From contig JACTAT010000032.1 in assembly GCA_014526335.1 (NCBI GenBank), positions 3,147,742 through 3,211,741 on the forward strand: a stretch of 64,000 nucleotides of DNA. The letters are read 5' to 3'. This DNA comes from Chrysaora quinquecirrha (lineage: Eukaryota; Cnidaria; Scyphozoa; Semaeostomeae; Pelagiidae). The stretch's first letter is position 1. Each line of letters opens with the position of its first letter. Positions 41,201-52,700 of the stretch are shown here, one piece after another. The notes beneath the pieces were generated by a model. That model did no database searches. It was not told where the DNA came from and saw only the letters and a list, made by a program, of their open reading frames with translations. The position numbers and the translations under genes were made by a program.

Positions 41201-44200
41201 AATTCTGTCCGACGTTTTGTTTGAAATTCGAAGTTTAATGATAGATCCTTCGACGAAAGGCTGAAATCATCAAGATATCGAATTTTCGATGCATCAGCTC
41301 CAAGTTTTCATCGTTTATTATACCTCTAGTACTACCGGTCAATACTGGAGGAGACCTTGAAAATGTTTCACCCCGTCAAAGCTCTTATGAAATCGTAAAC
41401 TTTGAACGCTCATAAAATCGATAATACAAGCGCTAAGATAGTAAAACTTTGCACCTAGGATAAATTTTGGTTGCCTAGCACAAATTTCGTATCGAAAGCT
41501 CAATATCTGGTTGTGTTAGAAAATTACCATAATCGCGGCCTTTCGTCTATTGGTCTACCGGATGCCCAGACTTCCATCCATAAACTCACCATAAATATAA
41601 ACTGCTTTATGTACTTCGTACTGCACGCTAAAAAATCTATATGCTGTACTGTGATGGATACTCACATCTGTGGTTGATTATTATGCTTGCTGTGGTGGTA
41701 CTTTTGCGTACTGTGGTGGGTTTTGTGGATTTTCATCCTTGATCTATAGATTTTTCTGCTATGATTTCTTTAATCAGTACAGTAGGCAAAAAATATCACA
41801 ACTATAGTGCATATTCGCCACAGTATGCAAAAAATATTTCCAAATCAACCATAATAACTCGCCACATCAAGCATAATAACCCGCCACAGTAAACGCTTAC
41901 CCATAACAAAAGTACCATGACATCAAGCATAATAATCCACCACAGTAGTGCTTATCCACCACATTATGCAGAAACTACCACCACAGTACGCAGAAAGTAC
42001 CACCACAGTAGTGATTATCCATCACAGTATGCAAATAAACCACCACATTAAGCATAATAACCTATCACATCAAGCATAATAACCCACCATAGTAATGCTT
42101 ATCCACAACAAAATACCACCAAATCAAGCATGATAACCCATCCTAGTACTGCGTATCCACCACAGTACGCAAAATACCACCACAGTGCGCAAATAATGTC
42201 ACCACAGTAGTGCGTATCCACCACAGTTGTGCATATACAGTCGCTAGCTTGTAATGTATAATGATTATTATGAATGTGTTTTTGACTTTCTAGATTCTGT
42301 GTGAGTTTGAAGCAGTTCTATGCTGCATCTTTCTCTGCTGAACTCCAACAGAGATGGGACAAGGTAAGGAAATGCAACTTTTAAATATTTTATGAGATTC
42401 TAGGTAAATAATCTTTTGGTTAGCGAAACAAATGCTGAAATTTATTGTCGAAATCTATGTTTCTTTGCAGTCATTCAAATATGGTTTAATTGCTGTTAAA
42501 GAAGTTTGTATGTTGGATAACCATAACCAAAGTTCACTACCATCCGCTGTTATTGAGCTTACTGAGAATATTTTGAGGTATACTATCGACTTCTTTCCAA
42601 CTATTGTAGAGCAATAAAACTGACTTCAGCTAACTCAGCTCTCTCCTTCTGTAGACTCATGACACGAGTCTCTAGTTTACGCTCCCCTTATTTTGATTTG
42701 TCTCCCCACACTGAGCGATTGTAGAAACAACAACAGCAACATCGAGTGAAGTAGTGGGACTTATGTAGTGAGTCTACTCCTTCTGTCGTTCTGCCGAATT
42801 TGTATCCATTTTCCCTGACGTTTGGTCTTTTGCTTCTATCATACATCTTGCGATCTTTATTCATTATGGACAAATTCGAATTTCTGTTCTTTGTCTTCTA
42901 GTTTAACTATCGGAGGGGGGGGAGTGGGTAGTAAACGTCCATATATTGGGCGAAGGGATGTGCCATTTTGTGCCAATTCATGTGCCATGCCATCGCTTGA
43001 GAGAACTTAGCGTCTGCTATTCTTGTTTTAGCTCACTGGAAGATGTCTTATCAGATGATATGGAAATAGAAAATGATATGGCATCGTTAGTTGCATTCAT
43101 ATTCGAGGTAATAACAAGTCTTGATCAGACTAGGTTTGCTTCCAAGGACGCAACCCGATCAGATTTAAGATCTTAAGTTAGATTTTTGCCTTTTTTAGTT
43201 TCTGTTGTAAATAACACAATAATTATATTATAGTTACAAAATGCTTTCTAATTATCCGAGACAACAACACGCAACCTCGTCTCCAGGCCCCAAATCCAGT
43301 TTCCTCGAATTTCTAAAGTCCAATCGTTTTTGGCCCTGGTACCGGCCACAAAATCTGCCAAAATACTTGCAAATTTTGCCTGGGCATCAAAACAAGATGT
43401 AGATTCCTAAGGCAGATGTACTTAGAAAGGAAATGCAAAGAACTTCATCGATAACTGTCAGGCAAGATACAATATCTCATGTAGCATCATTTTTTGGTTT
43501 TTATACGTGTTCTTCACATAGTTTTCGGCCTATTTTGGTGTGAAATTTTGGAGAAACTGTGACGTCACATAAAAAATCTATTGTTTGAACAGTCAATCAA
43601 ATTGCGAGTAGTCAAGGCTGATACAAGGGTCGAATATGGACAGCGGAGTTTCACGTAGAGGCCTATTGACCCTGGGGACGAGGTTGAACAACACGGAATC
43701 CATAGACTCATCAAATTACTCCCACTCTTTGCAAACAGCACCTTCAGCAACAGCAACAAAAGTCTGTATAAAAATATTGAGTTGGATGGCCTAATTGTCA
43801 GAGTGGAACTGGGTGACGCGAGTGATCGAGTGAATGGCATAATGCCTAGGATTTTCCATTCATAAGCTGCATCGGATATCTGCACGAGATTTTATCAGAA
43901 AGTTAATGAGTCGTAGATATTATAAAGTCGTAAACTTTGAACGCTCGTAAAATTAATAATACAAGCGCTTAGATAGCAAAACTTTGCACCAAGACTAAAT
44001 TTTGGCTGCTTTATATGAATTTGGTATCGAAAACTATCAGGACTTCCATACGAAACTGTATAAATTCTATAACAATTCCATTATTGTGACCGTTTGTCGT
44101 ATAGGTCTATTGCTTTGTTAACTCTCATATGTCACTTTCTAAATACAGTTGACATCCGCTATCTCGAACTCTCAAGGGAAACTGGGATTTGTTCGAGATA

Positions 44201-47095
44201 GCGAATGTTCGAAATAAAGGATAACCAATAATAATATAGAAAATTATAGTTTTTAAGTCGGGAAAGGAACCCCTATTAAAATGCAGGGTTACTGATCCCA
44301 AATTTCATCAGACAAGTCAGTTAATTATTACATAGGAGCCAAAGCTTATCTGCTTTCATACCTACTATTGTTGAAATTGAGATAATGACATTGAGATAAA
44401 GAGAACAGCTTCATCTATTGTATACATGGTCAGCATATCACTTAGCTGCTGCAATTCCCGCTCCGCTAGGCGAACTTATACATATTTTCAGCCTGTCTCT
44501 TCATCCAGTTCAGCAGAAAATTTGGCAAAGTTCGAGATAAAGAGCAGGTTTTCCTCCATGGGAAATCGAAAATGGTTCGAGACAGCGAATGTTCTAGATA
44601 ACGGGGTTCGAGATAGCGGATGATTTTTCCATACAAACCCTTATACCAAAACGAAGGAAAATGGAAAATCGTTCGAGATAGCGAATGTTCGAGATAGCGG
44701 ATGGCAACTGTAACTTGATATTTCTGAGCCTTTGTAGAGACGCGTTCGTATCTTAGGAGCTAAGGATAAAAATACTCCACGGTAATGTTGCATTGTAGAG
44801 GCATTTTAACTTGAATGAGTTGAAAGCTTTTATTACTGAAAATAATCAAGAATTATAAAGCCGGTTCCATTTATTGACAGTCGAAAACCACATAAATTGT
44901 ACGTTAAACATGTATCAAATGTTTCCTTGAAAAGTCCCGAGTTTTGCTCACATGAAAATCTCTCTCTTTTATTGTTAAGACCGCTGTATGTGCAGTTAAA
45001 ATTAAGGAACTATTAAGGAACTTTTTGAACTACAATTGCCTCAAAAGAGGTCCAAAAATAAGGAACTTTAAGAACTAGGCCTTGAGGTAGGTTCCTAATA
45101 AAAAAATAGTGTAAGGGAATCCTCTGCACGTGCAACGACCTTGATTTCAGCCACTTCAGCCACTTTAGGAGGGGTAATGCAGCAGATTTTACTTCTAATT
45201 CATGAATAATGGAAGAAGAAGAGAGGAAAAGAATCTGTGACATTGCATGTTATGAATATCTGTAGAAACTCTTGAGAAAAGATGCAAGTAACTCACATAA
45301 AAGAATATACTTGATAAAATGCCTCATAGAGCAGATAAACTGGGACTTGAATTACTTAAACTCCCCTTAAACGTGAATTTGAAGGAAAATTTGCTGGAAA
45401 ATCTCTCCTGAAACGAGCGCAATTCCTATCTTTGAACGTGGGGAGGATCCCCTTACTCAACATGTGCACCTTTTTCCATAAAAATGTTGCGCCGATCCAG
45501 ACCTCTTTGAAAAGGTTGATTCAAAATGATGTAGCTGAAGCGGCAGGAATTAAAATTAATGAAGCTCTTCGATAAACATCATGCAAATGACACTGTTCTG
45601 TCAGCAGAACGGGGAAAGGCATTACGAAATATGACAAAACACTATATGGCTCTTGTTTCTAGTTGTCGTTGATTCATACCCGAGGGGCGTAACTCCTATA
45701 GAGGTTTGGGTATACATGTGCCTGCCCGGGTTATGGGTCAGTTTGCTATATTGTGCCCTGTGACGTTTAGGACGGCATATGGGTCAGTTATATTTTTCCC
45801 TTGTCATGGTGCTGTGGCGTCGTGCTGTAATCCAGCTGACTCGTGGTGTCAGAAGCTCAGTGTGGTCAGGGTTCGAGCCCAGCCACGGTAGCGTCATGGC
45901 CAGGGTCGAGGTCTCGATTACTTAACCTACTACTGAAATCCTAGCGACTGGCGCTAAAACACCATTTCACCTTCACCTTCATGGTTATGCGACAATGAAG
46001 ATTTAACGAAGTTATGGGTTAGTGTTGGCTGTTTAATGCAACATTGAAAAAGACCTATTTGCTCTCTGCTTTGTCATTGACTGGAGATACTCGTCATTGG
46101 CAAATCATAAAAAATCTCACACAAAGTTTTTCCTTCGCTGTGGTGCATATAGTATCCTCAAAGGGATTCTTTTGAATAAATTAGCTCTGGATATGTTTTC
46201 AAGATAATGCCCTGTTTATGGGGTTCCATTTTCAAAGCCTTGCCCTGGTTACCGGTCCACTTTTTGGGTTCTCTGAGGCACATGTATGCTTAATCTATCA
46301 ACCTCAAATCCAACAGTTATTTTCTGGCAGAGGCATAGCTTATTCCTTATTATGATGTATCGTCTACTTTCTATTGATATATAAAAATGATTTTTGTGCT
46401 GTAGGGATCTTTATGATATAAAGCGCCTTCCACTGGCCGTTCAGTTAGTCCTGCAATCAAGAGAACTACCAAAAGATGCATATGTGCAATTATGCAGTGG
46501 CTTCTTCAATAACCTTACCACGTGTGCAATTGATCAAATCTACAATGGAAACAAGAACTATAGCTTTTTATCTGATCGCGCTTTATCTGCGGGCGAAGGA
46601 ATCCCAAGTGAAAACCCCCAGGAGCTTACTGAAGATTTATCCTCGCATAATTTTGATGCTATTTTGAAACAGATTCTTGAAAACAAACTGAAATTCCAGC
46701 AAAGACCAAGTTGTATCTTTCTTTCAAGCGTTACCGCGGCAACTGTCTCAGCAGCCTCTTCTGCAATCCGAGGCTTGCCTCCATGGGATACAAGCACGGA
46801 AACAAAAGAGAAGATTGAATTGGATTCTATTGTGTTCACGTGTAATCATAACTTTCCACGTTACTATGTTTTTGATGTCATTTTGCCTGAATTTAAACAA
46901 CGGGTATCAGGTCTGCCAAAGCCTCTGCCTCAAACTGCCGATGTATTGGTGCGTTATTACATGCAGACACGTGCGCAGGTTCCCGCGGCATGCCCGTGCT
47001 GCGTCTATAATAGCCTTCGACAAGAACAACTGCACTTATTGCAGGAAACTGGCGGAGAAATGAGTGGAAATAAATCTACATTTTGGGAAGTATAA
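29261..47095 (+). CDS. RCC1-type beta-propeller protein with C-terminal Cys/His-rich domain (5' incomplete)
   Basis: Seventeen exons join in frame: 29261-29388, 29849-29923, 31721-31781, 32168-32200, 32903-33175, 33887-33911, 34241-34353, 35533-35601, 36971-37084, 38536-38643, 39668-39796, 40863-40929, 41108-41195, 42294-42363, 42471-42577, 43032-43133 and 46405-47095. All junctions are GT/AG and all phases agree. They give 750 residues and a TAA stop; the start is not visible. The first ~410 residues hold seven RCC1 blade signatures (VYTWGR, VYSWGF, VWAWGW, VFTFGA, IYSWGR, LYTWGC, VFAWGR), each near a CG.. or AG..H segment. The C-terminal ~340 residues are mainly helical. They end with a possible zinc site, FTCNHNF near residue 667 and ACPCC near 717, separated by about 48 residues. 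RCC1 propellers mediate protein or GTPase/chromatin binding; the role of this protein is unknown to me. Exons of 25 and 33 nt are unusually small. Confidence 0.85.
29549..29600 (+). other. tRNA-like pol III box pair in intron (possible SINE relic)
   Basis: TGGTGTAACATCGG (29553-29566) resembles an A box and GGTTCAAATCC (29587-29597) fits the B box consensus. The distance is shorter than in a real tRNA and no acceptor stem forms, so at most this is a SINE remnant. Confidence 0.3.
30142..30540 (+). repeat. Hexanucleotide microsatellite, ordered in blocks
   Basis: About 400 bp of 6-bp units in discrete blocks: TTATTG, then TTTTTG, TTATTG, TCATTG, and TTATTG again. It lies in the intron after exon 29849-29923. 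Long Asn/Asp, Phe or Val open frames across it are artefacts. Confidence 0.95.
32300..32592 (+). repeat. TTAG tetranucleotide microsatellite
   Basis: Imperfect (TTAG)n with scattered substitutions, in the intron before exon 32903-33175. Confidence 0.9.
32745..32895 (+). mobile_element. Fragment of foldback family (AGACCTTTTCAAAGAGG), abutting a splice acceptor
   Basis: Begins AGACCTTTTCAAAGAGGCC, then GGAAAATGGTAGACC and AAGGGAATCCTCTCC, the left half of the element seen at 57345-57822 and 45105-45517. The homology runs to within about 10 bases of the acceptor of the exon at 32903. The right half is missing. Confidence 0.75.
33663..33805 (+). repeat. TTGA tetranucleotide microsatellite
   Basis: Imperfect (TTGATTGA)n with substitutions, intronic. 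Confidence 0.9.
34905..35112 (+). repeat. AATCTT hexanucleotide repeat
   Basis: Imperfect units of AATCTT with AATCAG variants, in the intron between exons 34241-34353 and 35533-35601. Confidence 0.85.
35734..36133. mobile_element. Foldback MITE in RCC1-gene intron
   Basis: Inverted arms: TGGGCGTATTTCTTTGG at the left and TACGCCCA-ending sequence at the right, with further pairing inside (TTTTCAGCAG, GGTACC, TTGGCAGG). About 400 bp. Overlapping open frames on both strands reflect the palindrome. No clear target duplication. Confidence 0.65.
36365..36415. repeat. CCCCTTATTAAG-type low-complexity element
   Basis: Two close units of CCCCCCTTATTAAG. The complement, GGGGCTTATTCGAGG, is repeated at 37935-38280 on the other strand, so these are likely related mobile fragments. 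Confidence 0.45.
37345..37515 (-). mobile_element. tRNA-derived SINE, copy 1
   Basis: On the minus strand an A box TGGTCAAGGTG (37490-37500) and a B box GGTTCGAGCCC (37448-37458) are spaced 31 bp apart, matching pol III promoter consensus. The downstream body (GCCACGGTGGCATCA, then ATCCTGGCGCTAAA) recurs at 45815-45985. The tRNA-like head and shared tail identify a SINE family; no A-tail is visible. Confidence 0.75.
37917..38282 (+). repeat. GGGGCTTATTCGAGG minisatellite-like element
   Basis: Repeated GGCTTATT(C)GAGG units at both ends of an AT-rich core, about 365 bp, intronic. Resembles the internal units of the MITE at 40353-40794 (GGCGCTTATTCGACTG), possibly a related family. Confidence 0.55.
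38780..39147 (+). repeat. Interstitial telomere-like (CCCTAA)n array
   Basis: About 370 bp of degenerate CCCTAA units, including runs of CTAACCCTAACCCTAA type and CCCTAAAACC variants. The animal telomere unit is TTAGGG, whose complement this is. It lies inside an intron of the RCC1-type gene, far from any visible chromosome end. Confidence 0.8.
40353..40794. mobile_element. TA-flanked MITE with internal GGCGCTTATTCGACTG units
   Basis: The ends TA-CTGTAAATGATCGATT and the complement form terminal inverted repeats with one mismatch. TA at each end (40353-40354 and 40793-40794) suggests a mariner-type target. The interior repeats GCGGCGCTTATT units in both orientations, making a strong foldback. 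Confidence 0.75.
40798..40851 (+). mobile_element. End fragment of the CCACCACAGTA minisatellite MITE family
   Basis: CCACCACAGTAGTGCGTATAG followed by TTCGCTAGCGTGTTAAC matches the right end of the elements at 41610-42262 and 61284-62019. It lies directly beside the preceding MITE and stops about 11 bases before the exon at 40863. Confidence 0.7.
41385..41512 (+). repeat. Dispersed repeat, copy 1
   Basis: About 125 bp (ATCGTAAACTTTGAACGCTC, then AATACAAGCGCT and AAAACTTTGCACC) recurs in direct orientation at 43915-44036. Both lie in introns of the RCC1-type gene. Type of element unknown. Confidence 0.7.
41610..42262 (+). mobile_element. Minisatellite-filled MITE (CCACCACAGTACGC family), copy 2
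   Basis: The left end has AATCTATATGCTGTACTGTG and the right end CACCACAGTTGTGCATATAC then CGCTAGCTTG. The interior is repeated CCACCACAGTACGCAAA and ATCAAGCATAATAACCC units, inverted near the left end. The right end is about 32 bp from the exon at 42294. Confidence 0.75.
43263..43695. mobile_element. Mutator-like MITE with 9-bp target duplication
   Basis: The element runs 43272-43686, starting CAACCTCGTCTCCAGG and ending with the near-complement CCTGGGGACGAGGTTG. It is flanked by the identical 9-mer AACAACACG (43263-43271 and 43687-43695). Nine-bp duplications are characteristic of Mutator-like elements. No transposase. Confidence 0.8.
43915..44036 (+). repeat. Dispersed repeat, copy 2
   Basis: Direct repeat of 41385-41512 (GTCGTAAACTTTGAACGCTC), roughly 80% alike by eye. 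Intronic. Confidence 0.7.
44144..44712. mobile_element. pogo/Tigger-like MITE in TA
   Basis: The element runs 44146-44710, starting CAGTTGACATCCGCTATC and ending with the near-complement. TA flanks both ends (44144-44145 and 44711-44712). Several internal GTTCGAGATAGCGAATGTTC units repeat near both ends. CAGT-type ends in TA with this subterminal style are known from pogo-like elements. Non-autonomous. Confidence 0.85.
44988..45088 (+). repeat. Dispersed repeat shared with 62448-62545
   Basis: Runs TGCAGTTAAAATTAAGGAAC to AAGAACTAGGCCTTGAG. The same sequence occurs in opposite orientation at 62448-62545 with scattered differences. It lies immediately before the foldback copy at 45105. Confidence 0.7.
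45105..45517 (+). mobile_element. Foldback family copy (left arm truncated)
   Basis: AAGGGAATCCTCTGCACGTG, then a body with TTCTAATTCATGAATAATGG and ending GACCTCTTTGAAAAGG. Body and right arm match 57345-57822; the outermost left arm is missing. Confidence 0.75.
45700..45985 (+). mobile_element. tRNA-derived SINE, copy 2
   Basis: B box GGTTCGAGCCC at 45870-45880, flanked by GACTCGTGGTGTCAGAAGCT and GCCACGGTAGCGTCATGG, matches the SINE at 37345-37515. The A box is degraded. The upstream part (GTGCCTGCCCGGGTTATGGG, 45717) is shared with 48195-48240, so either the element has a composite head or two repeats lie side by side. Confidence 0.65.
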
Positions 47096-47128
47096 GTCAC
47101 CAGAATACGTACTTGTGTCAATCATATA

Positions 47129-47134
47129 AATAAA
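47129..47134 (+). promoter_or_regulatory. Polyadenylation signal of the RCC1-type gene
   Basis: AATAAA 34 bases after the TAA stop at 47093-47095. The downstream sequence is AT-rich. Confidence 0.6.
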
Positions 47135-47271
47135 TTTTAAGAAATTTTCTAATATATTTTATAGGGTAAATTTATATTCTGTAATTTGAAATAATGTATT
47201 TTGATAATTTCTGCGGAATATATAATGGATTTTCAGAGTGAATTTCACACAAATGTTTCCCTCTGTTCCTA

Positions 47272-47498
47272 TAGACGCTTCCGCAAAAGATGGCCGCCGT
47301 TTTGCCTACTGTTTTCATTAAGGATTTTCGAAAGGAATTCTGGGAATAATTTCCTTAGTTACGTATTTTACATAGCTGCAGACGTTGAATTCGTAGCTAA
47401 GGAAATTATTCCCAGAATTCCTTCGTAAAACCTTATGAAAACAAGGGGTTGACAGAAACAGCGGCCATCTTTGCGGAAACCTCTATTAAAGTATTCGA
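47272..47498. mobile_element. Short foldback MITE (CTTCCGCAAAGATGGCCGC)
   Basis: ATAGACGCTTCCGCAAAAG at the left pairs with CTTTGCGGAAACCTCTAT at the right. Inside, GGAATTCTGGGAATAATTTCC pairs with its complement. About 220 bp. The target duplication is not clear. Confidence 0.7.
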
Positions 47499-48520
47499 GT
47501 CCCAATTTATCTGCTCCAGGGGCGCATTTAATCAAGTATTTTCCTTTTTGTTAGTTACTTGCATCTTGTTTCCTTAGTTTCTACATATATTTTTGACATT
47601 TACTGTCACAGATTCCTTTTTTCCCTTATTCTTTCATTATTCATGAAATAGTAATATAATCTGCTACACTACTTGGGCTCAGCAAAGAAGCTGTAAGCAA
47701 CTCCACTTAGCTGTAAGCAACTTTCAAATCGCTTGTTTTTACATATAGCGTTAATCTTGTCAATTTTAACGAGGAAATATGGTAGAGAACGTTCCTAACA
47801 TCCAGATTTTGAATACTGAAATCAAAAAATGCACTGTCACAAAAATGCTTTATTGCAAGACACAAGAAATGATAGAAAATATTGCGCAAAGAAAGGTTTC
47901 TTACTTAAGAAGAAGATCTACAGTAGATATTTTTCTGGTTTCTTTAACTTTGGCTATTCGTGAGTCTTGGTTTCTAAGAAAAAGTTTCTTAAAGCGATGT
48001 GTAAACTGTCTCTGGTACCGCCCGTACCAGAGATTGTCATGGACGGTCATGGAGATGGAGCACGGGAGCACCATGACCCGCCTGGTACCGTCCATTATCT
48101 TGAAGGGTAGTTTGGTAGTTATGGCACGAATTTGCGTGAATTTTCTTTTCATCCAAACGAGGGGGTCACTCCTAAAGTAGGGTAGGGCAGTGTGTGCCTG
48201 CCCTGGTTATGGGTAGATGTACGATATTATTTGTCTGGTTTGTGTGTCTTAAACGCGCACAATCGAGTTATTGATACCAAAGTGAAAATCTATTTTTAGA
48301 ATTTGTCAGTTTGCTCTTCATTTTTCAGAAATTCTAAAAATAGATTCTTGTGACGTCACAACTTTTGTTCTCAAAGCACTTGCAGCATAGCAGCAACAAC
48401 AACCTAAATATCAAAACATCCGCCATTATTCATTCCGAACATCCGAACAGTGATTCTCTATGTTAATGTCTGCGTGATACAAACTATTTTGATCTTTTGC
48501 CCTGCTTAGAAAAATGTTTT
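47499..48520. other. Intergenic between RCC1-type gene and MsrB
   Basis: No gene recognised; the 133-codon open frame at 47779 has no coding features I trust. A palindromic stretch with repeated GGTACC lies at 48005-48105. A GTGCCTGCCCTGGTTATGGG segment at 48195 repeats part of 45717. An upstream MsrB exon could lie here but I cannot identify it. Confidence 0.4.
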
Positions 48521-49234
48521 TAAGGGCCATCGACAAAAGACTTTCGTCCCCGTTAACGGAATTTGTCCGTTAAGGGGAGAGGGGGTCTCACATGAATCCG
48601 TTAAAACTGTCACATTGGGGACGAAAATCTTGATAAAGAAAAGTTGCAAAAAGGTCCTAATGAAAGTATGTAATATTGTAGAACAAGGCTGAATTTTGTT
48701 TTGGCCAACACCTACGACCCTCTGCTCTACTTAAAATCACCTCACCCTTCTTGACAAGCTAATAAAAGTCGAAATTCTTTTGTGGTAATTTCTGTTTCAT
48801 GCCCACAAGCTACATTTCTGTTGATCAGGCCACGGGCCACAGGGAGAGAAAAGCGGAGGAGGAAAAATTACATAAAGGAAAGAAAACCGATTGCATGCAT
48901 ACCGATCGCATTGAAATTGAAAAAGACGAAGAGAATGAGTGTTGCTTTTGTTGCAAAGAAAGAGTGAAATGACTGGAAGTTTGAAATATAAATATATGGT
49001 CTTCAGGTTTGAAAACTTCAAGCTCACACATCATCAAAATTTGTTTGCCTTGTGACACATGCTAGATAGGTAGGCCATCATCGTGCGAGTTTATGAAAAC
49101 AAAGGCCTGCTTTAAGTGTATCCGGGCCACCATAAAAAATATGTGTCCATTAACAAGGGGGCCCATTGGGGGTTCAGACTTTAACGGACAAAATCCATTA
49201 ACGGGGACGAAAGTCTTTTGTCGATGGTCCCTAA
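48521..49234. mobile_element. PIF/Harbinger-like MITE with TAA target duplication
   Basis: The element runs 48524-49231. It starts GGGCCATCGACAAAAGAC, continues into TTTCGTCCCCGTTAACGG, and ends with the near-complement (one mismatch in the outer 10). TAA flanks both ends (48521-48523 and 49232-49234). G-rich ends with a 3-bp TWA target are known for PIF/Harbinger. No transposase or Myb-like gene inside. Confidence 0.85.
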
Positions 49235-49436
49235 GGCATTAAAAGAATTAATTGAAATAGTAGAATTGAAATAAAATGCAATGGGATTACAATTCCTTGA
49301 AGCCATGTTGACATCAAATTAATCAACATTATGCTTAATAATTTGTACCATTCGGATTCAGCTAAAAAAAGCTTCTGTAATTATTCACAACTGAAGATCT
49401 TTTCTTGTGTATTGCCAAATTAATCTTCTCTTGTAG

Positions 49437-49680
49437 TTAACAATATGGGTGATTCATCAAAGCCAAAAAGTTTCCCAGTGAAATTCACAAAAGAAGAATT
49501 AAAGGAAAGACTAACTTCAGAACAGTATCATGTCACACAGGAACAAGGGACAGAAAGGTGAATTGATTCTTTAAAGCTACAGTATGTTTGCTGGATAAGA
49601 ATTTTGTTAAATGATGATAATGATTATGATGGTTATGATTATGGTGACGATTATATGATGATGTTGATGTGGACGATGAC

Positions 49681-49734
<54 letters not shown>

Positions 49735-52700
49735 CTTGTTGATGATGATGATGATGTTGGTGATGATGATGATGATGATGATTATGATGATGATGATGGT
49801 GGTAGTGACGTTGATGATGAGATGGTGATGATGGTGATGATGATGATGATGACGATGAAGATTATGATGATGATTATAATGATGATGATGATGATGGTGA
49901 GGACGAGTATGGTGATGTTAATGATGATGATGATAATGGTGATGATGATTATGGTGATAATGATGATGACATTGATCTTTTTGTTGGTGATGATGATGAT
50001 AATAATAATAACATTGATAGTGAGTGTTCATGCTGATATCAAACAGCTTAATGATGAATATTAAATGGTGATCAGAATGTTGATCAGTGACATCAATAAT
50101 ATTAGCAGTGATAATGATTATGATAATGACTAATACATTTATGATTATGATTCCAGTGATGATGAAGATTATGTGTTGATAAGAATGTTGATTGGTGATA
50201 GTGATTATTTTTGATGTTGATTATGATTGTGATTATGATTAATACAATTACAATTATGATAAAAATGATGTTAAAGATTAAATCTTGATACTAATTTTTT
50301 TTGGTGATGATGAAGACATCTAAGAAAGATTCTTGGAATTAACTGGCAAAGAAATATTACCAACAGCAAGCTCTATGCCAGAACGAAATGTGAACCATGG
50401 AGTGAAATGATAAGAGTAAGGAAACTAACATGGCTAGGACATCTCATGCGTTTAAACCCAGAAACACCAGCAAGGAAAGCCCTTAAAGAATATCTCAGGA
50501 AAATGAAACGACCACAAGGAAGGCCAAAGACGACCTGTATGCAGACAATAAGGCAAGATTTGGCCAGCATCGGAATCAAATTGGATCTTTCAAAAGAAGC
50601 ACAAATATTAAATAAATTATCTGAACTGACACAAGATAGAAAAAACTGGCGTGGTATTGTGAGACGCGTTGTGCAGTACTAACTGCATGTGACGTCTTAG
50701 TAGTAGTAGATGATGATTATTTTTGATGATGATTATGATTATGATCATTAATATGATTATGATTAAGATTACGATTTGGATTATATTATTGTTACAATTA
50801 TGTTAAAAGATAAATGGGAATGCAAATGATGAGGAAAGACAATTTTTTTATTTTTTAGAGCTTTTACTGGTGAATATTGGAACCATAAAGGTGATGGGAC
50901 ATACAAATGTGTTGTTTGCGGAGAAGATTTATTTGATTCAAAGCAAAAATATGAGTCTGGTTGTGGTTGGCCTTCATTTTATGATAATCTTGATCCAAAT
51001 AAAGTTAAAAAGATCAAAGATACATCACATGGAATGATAAGAACAGAAGTTGTTTGTGCAAAGGTGAGTAATGCTAACTTGTTACACGTTTTTTTCTTTA
51101 TAAGAACATCCTTTATAAGAAACATCAGCCTGGGTCAAAATTTTATGCTACCTGCAAAATTTGTTAACATAATTACTAGCAAGGTTCACCAGCGTGAAAC
51201 CCTTGCCATAAAACATACTTTAAACATGTTTTTGAGTAAGGTAGGGAGTGATAAAATGGTGAAAATTGCTTTAAAATTAAGAAACAGGCAGGCTGAAAAT
51301 GAAGCTAAGTGTTCTTAAGAAAAAACAGCATGTAATATGGTATCAAAGCCGAGTGGCACATAACATTAAAAAAGAGCACTTTTCTGTTTAGCGCATTTCA
51401 GTCCGCGCCTGGGCATATATTCTGTTGTGATCAATGAATTTGGTTTGCTTCTGGTATTCATGATCTAAGGAATGTTACACAAAAAGCTTTTTCAAAATTT
51501 TTACCGTTTTTCCCTCTATTTAAATGCCTATGACATGAAATTTTACATATCAAGTCATCAATTTTTTCTAGTATAACAAAATAAGCTGGTTTTATTGATG
51601 CCATTTTTTAGATTTGACATAGGGGAATCTCCTGATATCCACGACGGAAAATCAAGTATTTAGTGTATTTTGTATGACAAAAAGCACGCTGTTTGTGACG
51701 TCACGGGGTTTGCAATCTCTGCAAGAAAGTGCGGTCGTTCTGGCGTTGTACACTGAACAAGAAGGTCTCTCTCGGAAAAACTGTAAAATCTTTCTTTCTG
51801 CTAAATATCTTCCCTTGAAGTAGCCACAGCATGTGTGCTTCTGTGTTATGAATCGTGTCGTAAACCTCATGATGTCACAATTTGTTTTTGCTTTGTCACA
51901 GCGACCGGTGATTTTCAAACCCCCTGAAACAACCCTTCCTATGCACACTTTCTGGCCACGTATCAATTTTTAGCATTAGGATGTTTCCAAGTTTCTATTT
52001 TTGATAAAAAAAGTTGAAGTAAAATTTCATTTCATAGGCACTTTAAGCATCCTCTGTCATAAAAGGGCCTATTTTGGAGTAACCTGCCGGTGACACAGGT
52101 TGGCCCACGGCACTCCTCTGACAGTTATGTGCAGTCTCCTGATGGGAAGAATCAAGTGACACCTGTTTGCTAGTTGCTGCAAAGTTTAGTTTTCATCAGA
52201 ACCTTAGTTTATTAGCCCCAGGCCCTAAATTTAGGAAAAACGGTATTGTGTCTTCACACTATCTTAAGTAACTAATGGTTCTGGAAGCTGTTTATTTTAA
52301 TCTTTTGGACGCTAGCCCTTGCTGGAGTGTTTAAATTTCTGACTTCATTAAGGCATGATAAAGCTATTTTTGATAAGTTACAGTGTAGTTTTGACATCCA
52401 GTGTTCTGGTTTATGCTGTTGGTTCATGCTATAATCTTTCCGCTTAGAAAAATATGGCCGCTCCACTAGAGGGCATAACCACATACTGTTTATACAGACT
52501 GAAGTTTCAAAGTTTCAGCGACACTCAACGTCCGCCAGCAAGCTGTTGGAAACCGGACGTGCCTGAAGCCATCTTCCCATGTTGTTTCACGACTGAAACG
52601 TTGGTATCATTATTCTTTTCCTTGGAACCAGCGCATCTGCCGCCAAAACAAGTATCTGCCGTTACGATCGTTAAAAAATTTTTGGAGGAACTTTGCAACT